In this document: in pieces, positions 35,090 through 44,033 of the stretch
How positions within the stretch are numbered: position 1 is the stretch's first letter
How the letters are laid out: each line of letters starts with the position of its first letter
DNA from: Pseudomonas sp. RC10
GTDB taxonomy: Bacteria > Pseudomonadota > Gammaproteobacteria > Pseudomonadales > Pseudomonadaceae
Length of the DNA stretch: 64,000 bases
Direction: 5' to 3'
NCBI RefSeq assembly: GCF_038397775.1
Contig: NZ_CP151650.1
Coordinates: 5,909,001-5,973,000, forward strand
The notes under the pieces: generated by a model
Told to the model about the DNA's origin: nothing
Database searches by the model: none
What the model saw: the letters and a program-made list of their open reading frames with translations, nothing else
Position numbers and translations under genes: made by a program

Positions 35090-35638
35090 TCAGTCCTGCA
35101 ATGCCGAACGAAAACGCGACCAGTCAAAACAAGGGCCCGGATCGGTTTTGCGACCCGGCGCAATGTCGCTGTGCCCGGTGATCCGTTGTGTCGTGATCGC
35201 AGGCCAAACCAGCTGTAACTGCCGGGTCAACGCGCTCAGCGTTTCGTATTGCGCATCGGTGAAAGGCTGATCGTCAGTGCCTTCAAGCTCGATGCCGATG
35301 GAGAAATCGTTGCACGTCTCGCGGCCCTCGAACACGGAAACCCCAGCGTGCCAGGCACGATCAAGGCAAGAGACGAACTGGGTCAGCTCGCCATCACGCT
35401 CGATCAGAAAATGCGCAGAAACCCGCAGCTCAGCGATGCCCTCAAAGTAAGGGTGCTCTGTGACATCCAGCCGGTTTTGAAAGAATTGCTGAACCTTGCC
35501 CGTCTTGAACTGAGCAGGCGGCAGGCTGATGTTGTGGATCACCAGCAGCGAGATTTCCGCTTCGGGGCGAGCATTGAAATTGGGCGAAGGACAAAAGTGC
35601 GCGCCGTGGCACCAGCCGGTGGCGGGGTCCAATTGCAT
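35090..35638 (-). CDS. ampD: 1,6-anhydro-N-acetylmuramyl-L-alanine amidase AmpD
   Basis: AmpD is a cytosolic zinc amidase that removes the stem peptide from anhydromuropeptides during cell-wall recycling; loss of AmpD raises AmpC beta-lactamase. The 182 residues show zinc ligands H35 in LVIHNISLP and the H and D of TGHSDIAPGRKTDPGPCFDW near the end, with AHFLIERDGE and RAWHAG also in place. AAGGA lies eight bases before ATG 35638. ampD-ampE next to nadC and the pil genes is the Pseudomonas order. Confidence 0.95.
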   Translation of the reverse strand: MQLDPATGWCHGAHFCPSPNFNARPEAEISLLVIHNISLPPAQFKTGKVQQFFQNRLDVTEHPYFEGIAELRVSAHFLIERDGELTQFVSCLDRAWHAGVSVFEGRETCNDFSIGIELEGTDDQPFTDAQYETLSALTRQLQLVWPAITTQRITGHSDIAPGRKTDPGPCFDWSRFRSALQD

Positions 35639-35745
35639 GGAGGGTCCTTAAAGCGTGAATCGACAGCGGCCAGTATGCCCGCGATGAGAGGGGATGTGGG
35701 AGTCGGGAACAGGCAACGTGCATCCGAATAAAACGCCTGCGCCCT

Positions 35746-35837
35746 TGTAGGAGTGAGCTTGCTCGCGAAGAGGCACTTACATCCGCAGTAGCTTTAGCGT
35801 CAGAAGATCCGTCATCGCGAGCAAGCTCACTCCTACA
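35746..35837. repeat. REP-like inverted repeat, GTGAGCTTGCTCGCGA type
   Basis: Perfect 23-bp arms (35746-35768 and 35815-35837; TGTAGGAGTGAGCTTGC then TCGCGA) with a 46-bp spacer. The same arms occur at 52203-52296. It lies between the DUF1631 gene's 3' end and ampD. Confidence 0.85.
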
Positions 35838-35854
35838 GGGACAAGTCCGCCTCA

Positions 35855-38113
35855 TCAGCCTTTGAGCTTGCGCAGATTCCCCAGCACGGACTCCAGCGCC
35901 CGGTCGAACAGCAACGAGTCATCCAGCACGCGAATCGTCCCGCGACGAAACTCGACCGCCAGCCCCATGCGCGTCTTCTCCAGCACTTTCATGCCGGTCC
36001 GGTTGACGAACACGTAACGCCCACTCGGCTCCACGATAGCCGCGAGCTTGCAGCGCAGCTTGTGGTCTTCGTCTTCCTGAATCTCGACCCAACTGCCCAA
36101 ACGCAGCTTGTCGACCTGCAACAAGCCCTCGTCGTTCTCCGGCAGATGCAGTGAAGGCTCGCTCAGCACTTGCTCGCCTGGCGCGACCAGCACGATTTCT
36201 TCGACCACCGCCATCATCGAAGGCCCGTCGGAGGATTCGTCATAGACCGGTTCAAGCTGCTCGGCGGCCGCGATTTCTTCCGGCGTGCGCGCAACGTGAT
36301 TGAACGCCTGCACATGCAACGCTTCGAGCTGGCTGAAAAACTCACTGGTGGCGAACGGGTCGAACGCCGCGCTACTGAGGCCATCGCGCAACGACTTGAG
36401 CAGCCCCGGCACGAGCTCCAACAGCTTCTGACGAGCATCGGCTTCGTCGTGAGGCTCGACACTCCAGATCAGATCGTCCATCGCCTGCAAACCGGCCTTC
36501 CACTCGCCGGATTGCTCGCCGTGCTTGAGGCACGTCAGCAGCAGCACTTTGCTCCAGGCCTCCTGCAACAGCCGCACGACCACTTCGGGCAGGGTCTTGC
36601 CGAGCAGACGATCATTGAGCGCTTGCTGCACCCGCTGACGCGCCAACTCTGCCAGCGCCCGGCCCTCTTCGGCATCGCGGGTACGCTGTTCGAGCAATTC
36701 GCTGCGACGACGCTCGTCGCTGGTGAAGGCGAGAAAATCCACCAACAACTCGGTGAAGATCGCCGGATCGTCAACGAAGTCATGCAACAGGCGCTGCACG
36801 ATCTGATCGATACGGCTGTAAAGCGAGTCCCGCTGGCTGTCATCACGCCCGCCCCAGCCCAACGCCGCCGAAGCGATTTCGTTGAGCAGACGGCGCGCCG
36901 GGTGGCTGCCACGGCTGAAAAAGCTCTTGTCGATGACGGCCACTTTGAGCATCGGAATCTGCAAGCGGCCAATCAATGCGCGCAGCGAACTCGGCAGATT
37001 GCGGTCGTCGAGGATGAATTCGAACAGCATCGACACCAGGTTGATCACGTCCTCATCGACCGTGCCCACGGTGCGGAATTTGCCACTGCGCGCACTGACG
37101 CGGCTGATCAACTGCTCCAGTTGAGCACGCAGATCAAAATCATCCGGCACCTCGGCACGTGGCACGTGCTGCTGCAAATGGGAGAGCAGACGCAGCAGGT
37201 CCGGGCTGGAGATCGGCCGACTGTCGGCAGAGGCATTGTCCGGGCGCGGGGTCAGGTTGCCACGCACATGCACCAGCAATTCTTGCAACGCCGAAAACAC
37301 TTCCTGCACGCTCTTGTCGAGCTTTTCGGCAGCCTGAACCAGCGCGGCACTGTCAGCCCGTTGCGCCTCGCCCGTTGGTGCAGCGCTGGAAGAACGGTCC
37401 GTCGAGCGACGCGACGGCAGCACTTTCAAATCCGGCAACACACCGGCGGCGATCAACAATTGGTTGGCGGCTTCGTACAACTGATCGGCGTCGGCCAGCG
37501 CATACTTCTCGAACAGCTTGAGGATGATCAGCTTGACCTTGATTTCAACGCCCAGATTCCGACCCGCCTGCAAGAAGAAATCGCACAGCAGTGTAGGACC
37601 CAGCGGATTGGTTTCGTCGGTGACAGGCTGAGGAATCAGCTCGTTGAGGCGCGTGGTCAACTGACTCAGGGCCACGCCATCGCGGTTGACCACCTTGGTC
37701 ACCATCGCATCGACGGCCACCGTACGCTCAAGGTCGTCGTTGTGGACCAGCGCAAGTTTGTCGAAGGAAACAGGCTCGTTGAGGATCGGCTCAGAGATTT
37801 CGTACTGGCCAAGGCGCAGAAACGATTCGAAGAATTTGTCGAGGAAATTGCGCTCGATGCTCTTTCGCTTGAGCCGCAGGTCGCGCATGGCCTCGAAGAA
37901 GATGTTCTGCTCGGCATTGTTATGCGCCCGATCAGCCATCTCGAACAGCGTGTCGTCGGCGTTATCGAACAGGGTTTGCAGGCTTTCTTTCAGCTGCTGC
38001 GCGGCCTTGTCGCGCACTTGCAGGAGGACGACAGGCAGCCGAGCGACAGGCGAAGACCCCGGCTGGTCCGGACTCGACTTGCTCAAAGGCACTACTTTAC
38101 CGTCGTTCTGCAT
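35855..38113 (-). CDS. DUF1631 family protein
   Basis: A long, mostly helical soluble protein of unknown biochemical role, a homologue of the gene next to nadC in P. aeruginosa. From ATG 38113 (MQNDGKVVPLSKSS) it has 752 residues. GAGGGG lies seven bases before this ATG. Starts at 38161 or 38245 would add 16 or 44 residues with poorer ribosome sites. The C-terminal 100 residues (KLRLGSWVEIQEDEDHKLRCKLAAI, YVFVNRTGMKVLEKTRMGL) look like a PilZ-type beta barrel, although the RxxxR part is not clear. It may thus respond to cyclic di-GMP, which is inference. Neighbour and divergent to nadC. Confidence 0.85.
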   Translation of the reverse strand: MQNDGKVVPLSKSSPDQPGSSPVARLPVVLLQVRDKAAQQLKESLQTLFDNADDTLFEMADRAHNNAEQNIFFEAMRDLRLKRKSIERNFLDKFFESFLRLGQYEISEPILNEPVSFDKLALVHNDDLERTVAVDAMVTKVVNRDGVALSQLTTRLNELIPQPVTDETNPLGPTLLCDFFLQAGRNLGVEIKVKLIILKLFEKYALADADQLYEAANQLLIAAGVLPDLKVLPSRRSTDRSSSAAPTGEAQRADSAALVQAAEKLDKSVQEVFSALQELLVHVRGNLTPRPDNASADSRPISSPDLLRLLSHLQQHVPRAEVPDDFDLRAQLEQLISRVSARSGKFRTVGTVDEDVINLVSMLFEFILDDRNLPSSLRALIGRLQIPMLKVAVIDKSFFSRGSHPARRLLNEIASAALGWGGRDDSQRDSLYSRIDQIVQRLLHDFVDDPAIFTELLVDFLAFTSDERRRSELLEQRTRDAEEGRALAELARQRVQQALNDRLLGKTLPEVVVRLLQEAWSKVLLLTCLKHGEQSGEWKAGLQAMDDLIWSVEPHDEADARQKLLELVPGLLKSLRDGLSSAAFDPFATSEFFSQLEALHVQAFNHVARTPEEIAAAEQLEPVYDESSDGPSMMAVVEEIVLVAPGEQVLSEPSLHLPENDEGLLQVDKLRLGSWVEIQEDEDHKLRCKLAAIVEPSGRYVFVNRTGMKVLEKTRMGLAVEFRRGTIRVLDDSLLFDRALESVLGNLRKLKG

Positions 38114-38500
38114 CAAGGACCCCTCGTCAAACTCAACCAAATCAGCCGCTGCAACAGCCATAACCTGATCGCCAGCGGAGGCTTGACCTCCACACGGACG
38201 GATCGCGCAATGTGTAGTCCCTGGGGTGTACAGGCAGAACGTCAAACCTATGACGTCAAATACAAGGCGAAGTATCTTTCAAAATTTGTCCGCTAGCCAG
38301 CGGTGTCTTCGCCCCTCCAGGAATATAGGTGTGGGCAAAGGCTTACGTGAGCCGATAGACCACGGAAATCCCGTTCCATCGCATCAACGGCGAAAAAACC
38401 GACAAAGTGCAGGTCATGCATTCATTTGAGGGGTGAGAGACAGGTGGGTTGGTACAGGCGACTGCCTTATACTCCGGGCACTTAGTAAGTGGAGTCCGAT

Positions 38501-39349
38501 ATGCCAAATCTACGTCTTGCCTCGCTGACCGCCGAAATCGAAGCCAACGTGCGCCGTGCGTTGCTCGAAGACGTGGGCAGTGGCGACATCACCGCCCAAC
38601 TGATTCCCGCCGAACGACTGGCCAAGGCCACCATCATCTCCCGCGACGACGCAGTGATCGCGGGCACAGCGTGGGTCGACAGCGTGTTTCGTCAGCTGGA
38701 CCAGCGCGTCGCGGTGCATTGGCAAGTCGCCGACGGCGATCGGGTCAAACCCAATCAGGCCCTCTTCCACCTCGAAGGCCCTGCCCGTTCGTTGCTGACC
38801 GGCGAACGCAGCGCGCTCAACTTCCTGCAAATGCTCTCCGGCGTCGCGACCCGCTCCCAGCACTATGCAGACATGGTGGCCGACACCCAGGTCAAGCTCC
38901 TCGACACCCGCAAAACCCTTCCTGGCCTGCGCCTGGCCCAGAAATACGCCGTCACCTGCGGTGGCTGCCACAACCACCGCATCGGCCTGTACGACGCGTT
39001 CCTCATCAAGGAAAACCACATCGCAGCCTGCGGCGGCATCGCCCAAGCCATCGCCGCCGCCCATAAAATCGCCCCCGGCAAACCGGTGGAAGTCGAAGTC
39101 GAAAGCCTTGATGAGTTGAAGCAGGCGCTGGAGGGCGGCGCCGACATCGTCATGCTCGACGAACTGAGCCTCGAAGACATGCGCGAAGCCGTACGCCTGA
39201 CAGCGGGTCGCGCAAAGCTTGAAGCCAGCGGCGGGATCACGGACGCGACCTTGCGCACGATTGCGGAAACGGGTGTGGATTACATCTCCATCGGGACGTT
39301 GACGAAGGATATAAAGGCGGTGGATCTGTCAATGCGCTTGAGCATTTGA
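38501..39349 (+). CDS. nadC: nicotinate-nucleotide (quinolinate) pyrophosphorylase NadC
   Basis: NadC makes nicotinate mononucleotide from quinolinate and PRPP in de novo NAD synthesis. The 282 residues show the family signatures: EDVGSGDIT near 25-33, the [10 protein letters not shown] active-site loop with R and [21 protein letters not shown], and the closing ASGGI and [11 protein letters not shown] 38501 has GGAG seven bases upstream; the GTG-type start four codons earlier is not needed. The gene order ampE-ampD-DUF1631-nadC-pil is conserved in Pseudomonas. Confidence 0.97.
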   Translation: MPNLRLASLTAEIEANVRRALLEDVGSGDITAQLIPAERLAKATIISRDDAVIAGTAWVDSVFRQLDQRVAVHWQVADGDRVKPNQALFHLEGPARSLLTGERSALNFLQMLSGVATRSQHYADMVADTQVKLLDTRKTLPGLRLAQKYAVTCGGCHNHRIGLYDAFLIKENHIAACGGIAQAIAAAHKIAPGKPVEVEVESLDELKQALEGGADIVMLDELSLEDMREAVRLTAGRAKLEASGGITDATLRTIAETGVDYISIGTLTKDIKAVDLSMRLSI

Positions 39350-39565
39350 CTGAAGCGATAACGTCGCCATCGGGCGTCGCCCCTCCGGCGCCCTGCATGC
39401 CCAAAGCATCATGTTCAAGACGAACGGCCCGCTGCACGGCAGAAAATGCGAACTGCCGCACCTTTTCTCAGTTGAAAAACGCACTTCTCTCGCTAGAATC
39501 GCGAATTATTCAAATTTGTAACAAATTCTAATAATCGGATTGTCACTCAGGGAAGGAGATTTTCT

Positions 39566-39985
39566 ATGAAAACAAGAATGCTGTGCGCGCTGGCCATCAC
39601 CCTCATCTCCGGTTGCGCCTCCATGGGCGGCGAAGACAAGTTCAGCGCGAGTTACGTTCAGAGCCACCTCATTCCGCATAAAACCACACAGGCCCAAGTT
39701 CAGGCCATCTACGGCGTGCCCGACAGCCAGACCACTTATTCAGATGGCAGCTACCACTGGAGTTACAACAAAACCGGTAATCTGAGCGCCGCTTCGAACC
39801 TGGTCGGCTACATTCCTGGCGCAGGTGCCGTCGGCAGCGCACTGGGCATGGCCAACTCCGCCAACCAAGCCTCCAACGCAGCGTCAACCGCCGCTGGCAA
39901 GGTAAATGGCAACGTCGAGAACCACGGGGATAGCCTGCGGATCAACTTCGGTAAGGACAAGATTGTGAGCTACTGGGGGCTTTGA
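39566..39985 (+). CDS. lipoprotein with a BamE/SmpA-like domain
   Basis: A 139-residue exported lipoprotein. Residues 1-17 form a signal with the lipobox ISGC (Cys 17), so it is acylated and anchored to a membrane. The segment HLIPHKTTQAQVQAIYGVPDSQTTYSDGSYHW is the BamE/SmpA-type beta-alpha repeat. It is followed by a small-residue-rich stretch (YIPGAGAVGSALGMANSANQAS) and a closing strand. AAGGAG stands eight bases before ATG 39566. It is not BamE itself, judged by context and the glycine/alanine-rich middle. The function is unknown. Confidence 0.85.
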   Translation: MKTRMLCALAITLISGCASMGGEDKFSASYVQSHLIPHKTTQAQVQAIYGVPDSQTTYSDGSYHWSYNKTGNLSAASNLVGYIPGAGAVGSALGMANSANQASNAASTAAGKVNGNVENHGDSLRINFGKDKIVSYWGL

Positions 39986-40047
39986 GGGCGAAGTTGTGGG
40001 TAGTCAGGCCTGCATAACACGCAACGGCTTCACCGTCTTATCAACAG

Positions 40048-40075
40048 AAAGCCCGGCATAGAAAGCCGGGCTTTT
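40048..40075. terminator. shared terminator of the lipoprotein and toxin genes
   Basis: AAAGCCCGGC / GCCGGGCTTT, ten-base stem with a seven-base loop and a short T run on each strand. It lies between convergent genes, touching the toxin stop codon at 40074. Confidence 0.8.
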
Positions 40076-40481
40076 ACATTTTGATGAGCTCAAACCTTTT
40101 CGATGCTGAGAACCGCCACGCGACCCGGAAAGCCGTTCCGTCACTCGCCAGCTCCGCGTGATGCAAAATGGCAGGCCACCATTTGACGAGGTTCTGCGCT
40201 TTGCTCCAGTAGGGCTCCTGCCCCCATTGCTTGGCCAAACAAAAAATCGGGAGACCACACTCACGAAAGGCTCTGCGTTCAGCGTCACCCTTGGTGAACT
40301 TGTCCTGCGACACCACCGACCACTTTCCTTCAGAGCTCAAGGTCGAGATCCATGAGACATCGCTTGAGCGCTGGTCAAACTTGTCTCGAAGCGCAATGAC
40401 ACTGTGTCCGTCGGCCTTGCAAAGCTCATGAAGAGCCCTTGCCAATGAGGGAGGCAAGTTATTGTCGATCAGAAAATTCAA
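40074..40481 (-). CDS. DUF5615 PIN-like toxin
   Basis: A 135-residue PIN-like RNase candidate. The start MNFLIDNNLPPSLARAL with the first acidic residue at D6, then HSVIALRDKF, the SDVSWISTLSSEGKWSVVSQDK segment with further acidic residues, and the FCLAKQWGQ strand match the DUF5615 family, toxins of type II systems (VapC-like). It overlaps the upstream antitoxin gene by four bases. The likely role is a toxin-antitoxin or stress module inserted beside tRNA-Thr; activity has not been shown. Confidence 0.8.
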   Translation of the reverse strand: MNFLIDNNLPPSLARALHELCKADGHSVIALRDKFDQRSSDVSWISTLSSEGKWSVVSQDKFTKGDAERRAFRECGLPIFCLAKQWGQEPYWSKAQNLVKWWPAILHHAELASDGTAFRVAWRFSASKRFELIKM

Positions 40482-41170
40482 GCGGCAATCCTGCTCTCAA
40501 AACTGACCGCAGCTCCCACTGCTGCGATAGGAATTTCGAAAATTGACGCGACACGCTTTTCATCTCGACCTTCGGCGAGATACGCGTGATAAATCGTCGA
40601 AGTGTCTACACCAGTGGATGCCAGAACAGGTTTGCCAAAATTGCGACTCGGATCAAGCACCACCGCCTTGCTTCGCTTTACTGGATACCAACGCAGGGCC
40701 CTTCCCTCTCCCGTGTAGTCGATCCCCTCATAAAGCGAAGGACCAATGACCTGTCGAAACGCGTATTGACGCTTGGCAAGATCCAGAATTGCCTCATCGC
40801 CAGTCTGGTCGAAGACCGTGGCAAAAATGCTTCTGCCGTCCGTTTGAAACTGCTTACAGGTGAAGGGATACGCCTGATTGAAGAGCTCCCGCGCCTGAGT
40901 CGATGCAGCACGAATGGTCTGGAGGCTGACACCATGCTTGCGGAAAGCATGCACAAACCGGATTTCCAGCAGGTCGTGAAAACCGAGCAGCTTTTCTTCG
41001 CTGCGTCCAAGCTCAGGGAGCCAAAGCCCCGGATACTCAACCCCCTCCGATTTGTAGCCGAACATCCAGCGTCGGATGTCTTTTGACGGAATGCCGGTGT
41101 AGAGGGCCGCTTCAGCGGGGGTGTAGACCCCGACACCGATCAGAGAGCTGGGTGATGCGTCTGCGTTCAT
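40478..41170 (-). CDS. DUF433 antitoxin
   Basis: A 230-residue protein made of an N-terminal MerR-like helix-turn-helix (YTPAEAALYTGIPSKDIRRWMFGY, about 16-39) and a C-terminal DUF433 domain (PVLASTGVDTSTIYHAYLAEGRDEKRVASIFEIP). DUF433 proteins are the usual partners of DUF5615 toxins and bind DNA and the toxin. It is the first gene of the pair, as in most type II systems, so it could repress its own operon. The promoter should lie in 41171-41350. Confidence 0.8.
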   Translation of the reverse strand: MNADASPSSLIGVGVYTPAEAALYTGIPSKDIRRWMFGYKSEGVEYPGLWLPELGRSEEKLLGFHDLLEIRFVHAFRKHGVSLQTIRAASTQARELFNQAYPFTCKQFQTDGRSIFATVFDQTGDEAILDLAKRQYAFRQVIGPSLYEGIDYTGEGRALRWYPVKRSKAVVLDPSRNFGKPVLASTGVDTSTIYHAYLAEGRDEKRVASIFEIPIAAVGAAVSFESRIAA

Positions 41171-41353
41171 TCACCCTCCTCGATTCGGGCTGGCTGGAAA
41201 AAACCATTTTGGATGTGAGGAGCGCATTGTCAACGTATTGGAGGAGAAGCGCTGTAGGACGCGTCTCTTTGCAGCCAGGCAAATCCCGACAATCCAGGTA
41301 TGACGCTGCTGACAGCGTGGGCGGGGTTGGGTAGGAGGCGGACACCTCGCATG

Positions 41354-41382
41354 AAAAAGCCCGGTCACAAGGACCGGGCTTT
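41354..41382 (-). terminator. terminator of tRNA-Thr
   Basis: On the minus strand AAAGCCCGGTC / GACCGGGCTTT with a five-base loop and a five-base T run, starting nine bases after the tRNA 3' end. Confidence 0.88.
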
Positions 41383-41391
41383 GGGTGTTGC

Positions 41392-41467
41392 TGGTGCCGA
41401 AAATAGGAATCGAACCTACGACCTTCGCGTTACGAGTGCGCTGCTCTACCGACTGAGCTATTTCGGC
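41392..41467 (-). tRNA. tRNA-Thr (anticodon CGT)
   Basis: A 76-base cloverleaf including encoded CCA: acceptor GCCGAAA / TTTCGGC, D arm GCTC-GAGC, anticodon loop CTCGTAA with anticodon CGT, and T arm GTAGG-TTCGATT-CCTAT. The pair closing the anticodon loop (positions 31 and 39) reads A opposite C, so only three or four Watson-Crick pairs hold that stem. This tRNA next to pilA is a known feature of Pseudomonas. Confidence 0.95.
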
Positions 41468-41617
41468 GGTGACCCTAAAGCTACCAGTAGAAATGAGACT
41501 CTTCAATTCAGCTGACATCCACCAAAGAAGTGACAATCCGCGTCACTTTGAACCTATTTGAGCACCTTGTATCGATTGCTGACCGGGCTAATACTCACCG
41601 CTAGGCTTCATAACTGA

Positions 41618-41633
41618 TGGCATGCCGCTTGCT
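41618..41633 (+). promoter_or_regulatory. sigma-54 promoter of pilA
   Basis: TGGCATG-CCGC-TTGCT matches the -24/-12 consensus TGGCAYR-N4-TTGCW with correct spacing, 52 bp before the pilA ATG. In Pseudomonas pilA is transcribed by RpoN with the PilR activator. Confidence 0.88.
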
Positions 41634-41684
41634 TCACTGCCATTGAGAGTCAATTTTATAACTCCAACCAGAAGGAAGCGTCCA

Positions 41685-42146
41685 ATGAAGTCGGTACAGA
41701 AGGGTTTTACACTCATTGAATTGATGATCGTCGTGGCGATCATTGGCATCTTGGCGGCGGTGGCCATCCCTGCGTATCAGGACTACATCGCCCGCGCGCA
41801 GATGACTGAGGCCATGAACTTGGCAAGCGGTTTGAAAACTAACGTAACCTCAGTATTTGGCCAGAGCGGCACATGCCCAGCCAACGCTACGGCAAGCGAC
41901 GGTATCTCTGCAGAAGCTGACATCAACGGCAATTATGTTGCCAAGGTCACTACTGGCGGCACCGCTGCAGCGAGTGGTGGTTGCACCATCGTGGCAACGA
42001 TGAAAACCACTGGAGTATCTACCGGCATTTCTGGCAAGACATTGCAACTCAAGCTTTCGAATGCCGATAAAGGCTCTAACGTTTGGACATGCACATCCAA
42101 TGCAGACCAGAAGTATCTGCCTAAGGCCTGCACCAGCGGCACTTGA
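41685..42146 (+). CDS. pilA: type IV pilin PilA
   Basis: Major pilin subunit, 153 residues before processing. The leader MKSVQKG ends at the PilD cleavage point, followed by [20 protein letters not shown] with Glu at +5. The rest is the globular head. There are four cysteines: two in the middle (GTCPAN and GGCTIV) and two near the end (WTCTSN and KACTSGT), the latter enclosing the usual D-loop. AAGGAA lies nine bases before ATG 41685. No glycosyltransferase gene follows before pilB. Transcription probably comes from the sigma-54 promoter at 41618. Confidence 0.97.
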   Translation: MKSVQKGFTLIELMIVVAIIGILAAVAIPAYQDYIARAQMTEAMNLASGLKTNVTSVFGQSGTCPANATASDGISAEADINGNYVAKVTTGGTAAASGGCTIVATMKTTGVSTGISGKTLQLKLSNADKGSNVWTCTSNADQKYLPKACTSGT

Positions 42147-42178
42147 ATGGTATAGCTGATCCGTTGAATAAACGTTCC

Positions 42179-42212
42179 GGAGGTGGCGTGGGCGTCGGTA
42201 CACGCCACCTCC
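42179..42212 (+). terminator. hairpin after pilA
   Basis: GGAGGTGGCGTG / CACGCCACCTCC, a 12-base perfect stem with a ten-base loop, 32 bp after the pilA stop. The T run is weak (AGCCTTTA), so it may reduce rather than stop readthrough into pilB and keep pilin mRNA in excess. Confidence 0.65.
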
Positions 42213-42336
42213 AGCCTTTAAACCTCAGCTAAATGCACCGTCGCTCTCGTGGTGGAACTCGCCTTCTCATTTTCCAGCGTTGGCATCGTAGCCTGACTGC
42301 GCTATAAACCACTCAACCTAGGTGCTTGGTGGTTTT

Positions 42337-44031
42337 ATGACTGATGTTGTCCTCACCGGCTTGGCCAAGCAATTGGTTGTTGCCGAACTCCTTACCGAAA
42401 ACGCTGCACAGCAGGCCTACCAACAGGCGCGCCGCGATAAAACCTCTCTCGTGAGCTACCTAGTCCAGAACAAGCTAGTTAACAGCCTTGTTTTGGCAGA
42501 AATGGCCTCTGAACAGTTCGGCCTTCCTTTCCTTGACCTAAGTACGCTAGACAAAGACACCCAACCGAGAGGGCTGGTGAGCGAAAAACTCATCCGTCAA
42601 CACAATGCCTTACCTCTCTGGCGTCGAGGCAACAAGCTTTTCGTGGGTGTCTCCGATCCTACAAATCATCAGGCAATCACCGATATCCAGTTCAGCACTG
42701 GCCTGAATACCGAAGCGATTTTGGTCGAAGATAACAAGCTGACGAGCGCTATCGAAAAACTTTTCGATACGCACGCCGGGCTTGGCGAAATGGCAGATGT
42801 GGATCTAAGCCTTGAAGTAGAGAGTACTGATGATGTCAAAGAAACCACATTAGGTGAGGTTGATGCGGAAGACGCACCCGTTGTTCGTTTCGTTAACAAG
42901 ATGTTGATGGATGCCATCCGCCTTGGCTCTTCTGACTTACATTTCGAACCTTATGAAAAAATCTTCCGAGTTCGTCTACGTACGGATGGAATTCTTCACG
43001 AGGTCGCGAAACCTCCAACACAATTGGCCGGCAGGATCGCTGCGCGGTTAAAAGTAATGGCGGGGCTCGATATCTCTGAGCGCCGAAGACCGCAAGACGG
43101 CCGTATCAAGCTGCGAATCTCAAAAAATCGCGCGATAGATTTTCGTATCAACACGCTTCCCACATTGTGGGGGGAAAAAATTGTAATGCGGATACTGGAT
43201 CCGACCAGTGCCCAGATGGGCATCGATGCATTGGGCTATGAACCGGATCAAAAAACCCTTTATCTTGAGGCACTGAGCAAACCTCAAGGCATGATACTAG
43301 TGACCGGCCCTACCGGTTCGGGAAAGACCGTCTCGTTATATACAGGTTTAAATATCCTCAACACCCCAGACATCAACATTTCCACGGCTGAAGACCCAGT
43401 CGAGATTAACCTTGAAGGGATTAACCAAGTCAATGTAAATCCCCGACAGGGGATGGATTTCTCGCAGGCTCTTCGCGCATTTCTCCGCCAAGATCCTGAC
43501 GTAATTATGGTCGGAGAGATTCGTGATTTGGAGACCGCTGAGATTGCGATAAAGGCATCCCAAACGGGCCATATGGTCCTGTCGACTCTTCATACCAACA
43601 GCGCGGCAGAAACGCTGACCCGTTTGCATCATATGGGGGTGGCTGCTTTTAATATTGCAACTGCGATAAATTTGATCATTGCACAGCGCTTGGCGCGAAA
43701 GCTTTGTCCTCACTGCAAAAAAGAAATCGACATTCCACGAGAAACATTGATTGCAGAAGGTTTCCCTCCAGACAAGATTGGCAGTTTCAAGCTTTACTCT
43801 CCTGTAGGGTGCGAGCACTGCAACGCAGGTTATAAAGGAAGAGTAGGGATCTACGAGGTGGTTAAAAGTACCCCGGCGCTGGAACGCATAATTATGGAGG
43901 AAGGCAACGCCTTGGACATCTCGGTACAAATGCGCAAGGACGGCTTCAATGATTTACGCACTTCCGGACTATCAAAAGCAATGCAAGGTTTGACTAGCCT
44001 TGAAGAAATCAACCGTGTGACTAAGGATTAA
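42337..44031 (+). CDS. pilB: type IV pilus extension ATPase PilB
   Basis: PilB powers pilus assembly at the inner-membrane base. The 564 residues comprise an N-terminal MshEN-like domain, then the secretion ATPase with Walker A GPTGSGKT (324-331), an Asp box and Walker B (RQDPDVIMVGEIRD), a His box (TGHMVLSTLHTNSAAETLTRL), and a tetracysteine zinc site C457-x2-C460 and C492-x2-C495. ATG 42337 gives the standard MTDVVLTGLAKQL. The ribosome site is weak (GGTGG). It is followed after two bases by pilC. Base composition is lower in GC than the backbone around, as in pilA and pilC. Confidence 0.97.
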   Translation: MTDVVLTGLAKQLVVAELLTENAAQQAYQQARRDKTSLVSYLVQNKLVNSLVLAEMASEQFGLPFLDLSTLDKDTQPRGLVSEKLIRQHNALPLWRRGNKLFVGVSDPTNHQAITDIQFSTGLNTEAILVEDNKLTSAIEKLFDTHAGLGEMADVDLSLEVESTDDVKETTLGEVDAEDAPVVRFVNKMLMDAIRLGSSDLHFEPYEKIFRVRLRTDGILHEVAKPPTQLAGRIAARLKVMAGLDISERRRPQDGRIKLRISKNRAIDFRINTLPTLWGEKIVMRILDPTSAQMGIDALGYEPDQKTLYLEALSKPQGMILVTGPTGSGKTVSLYTGLNILNTPDINISTAEDPVEINLEGINQVNVNPRQGMDFSQALRAFLRQDPDVIMVGEIRDLETAEIAIKASQTGHMVLSTLHTNSAAETLTRLHHMGVAAFNIATAINLIIAQRLARKLCPHCKKEIDIPRETLIAEGFPPDKIGSFKLYSPVGCEHCNAGYKGRVGIYEVVKSTPALERIIMEEGNALDISVQMRKDGFNDLRTSGLSKAMQGLTSLEEINRVTKD

Positions 44032-44033
44032 GC

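Noticed and set aside
36170..38296. 708-codon plus-strand frame
   Set aside because: Opposite the DUF1631 gene in high-GC DNA; its product is Arg/Gln/His-rich and has no ribosome site. A shadow frame.
39566..39985. Lipoprotein as BamE itself
   Set aside because: BamE is normally next to fur/recN-type neighbours and lacks the Gly/Ala-rich middle segment seen here; only the domain is alike.
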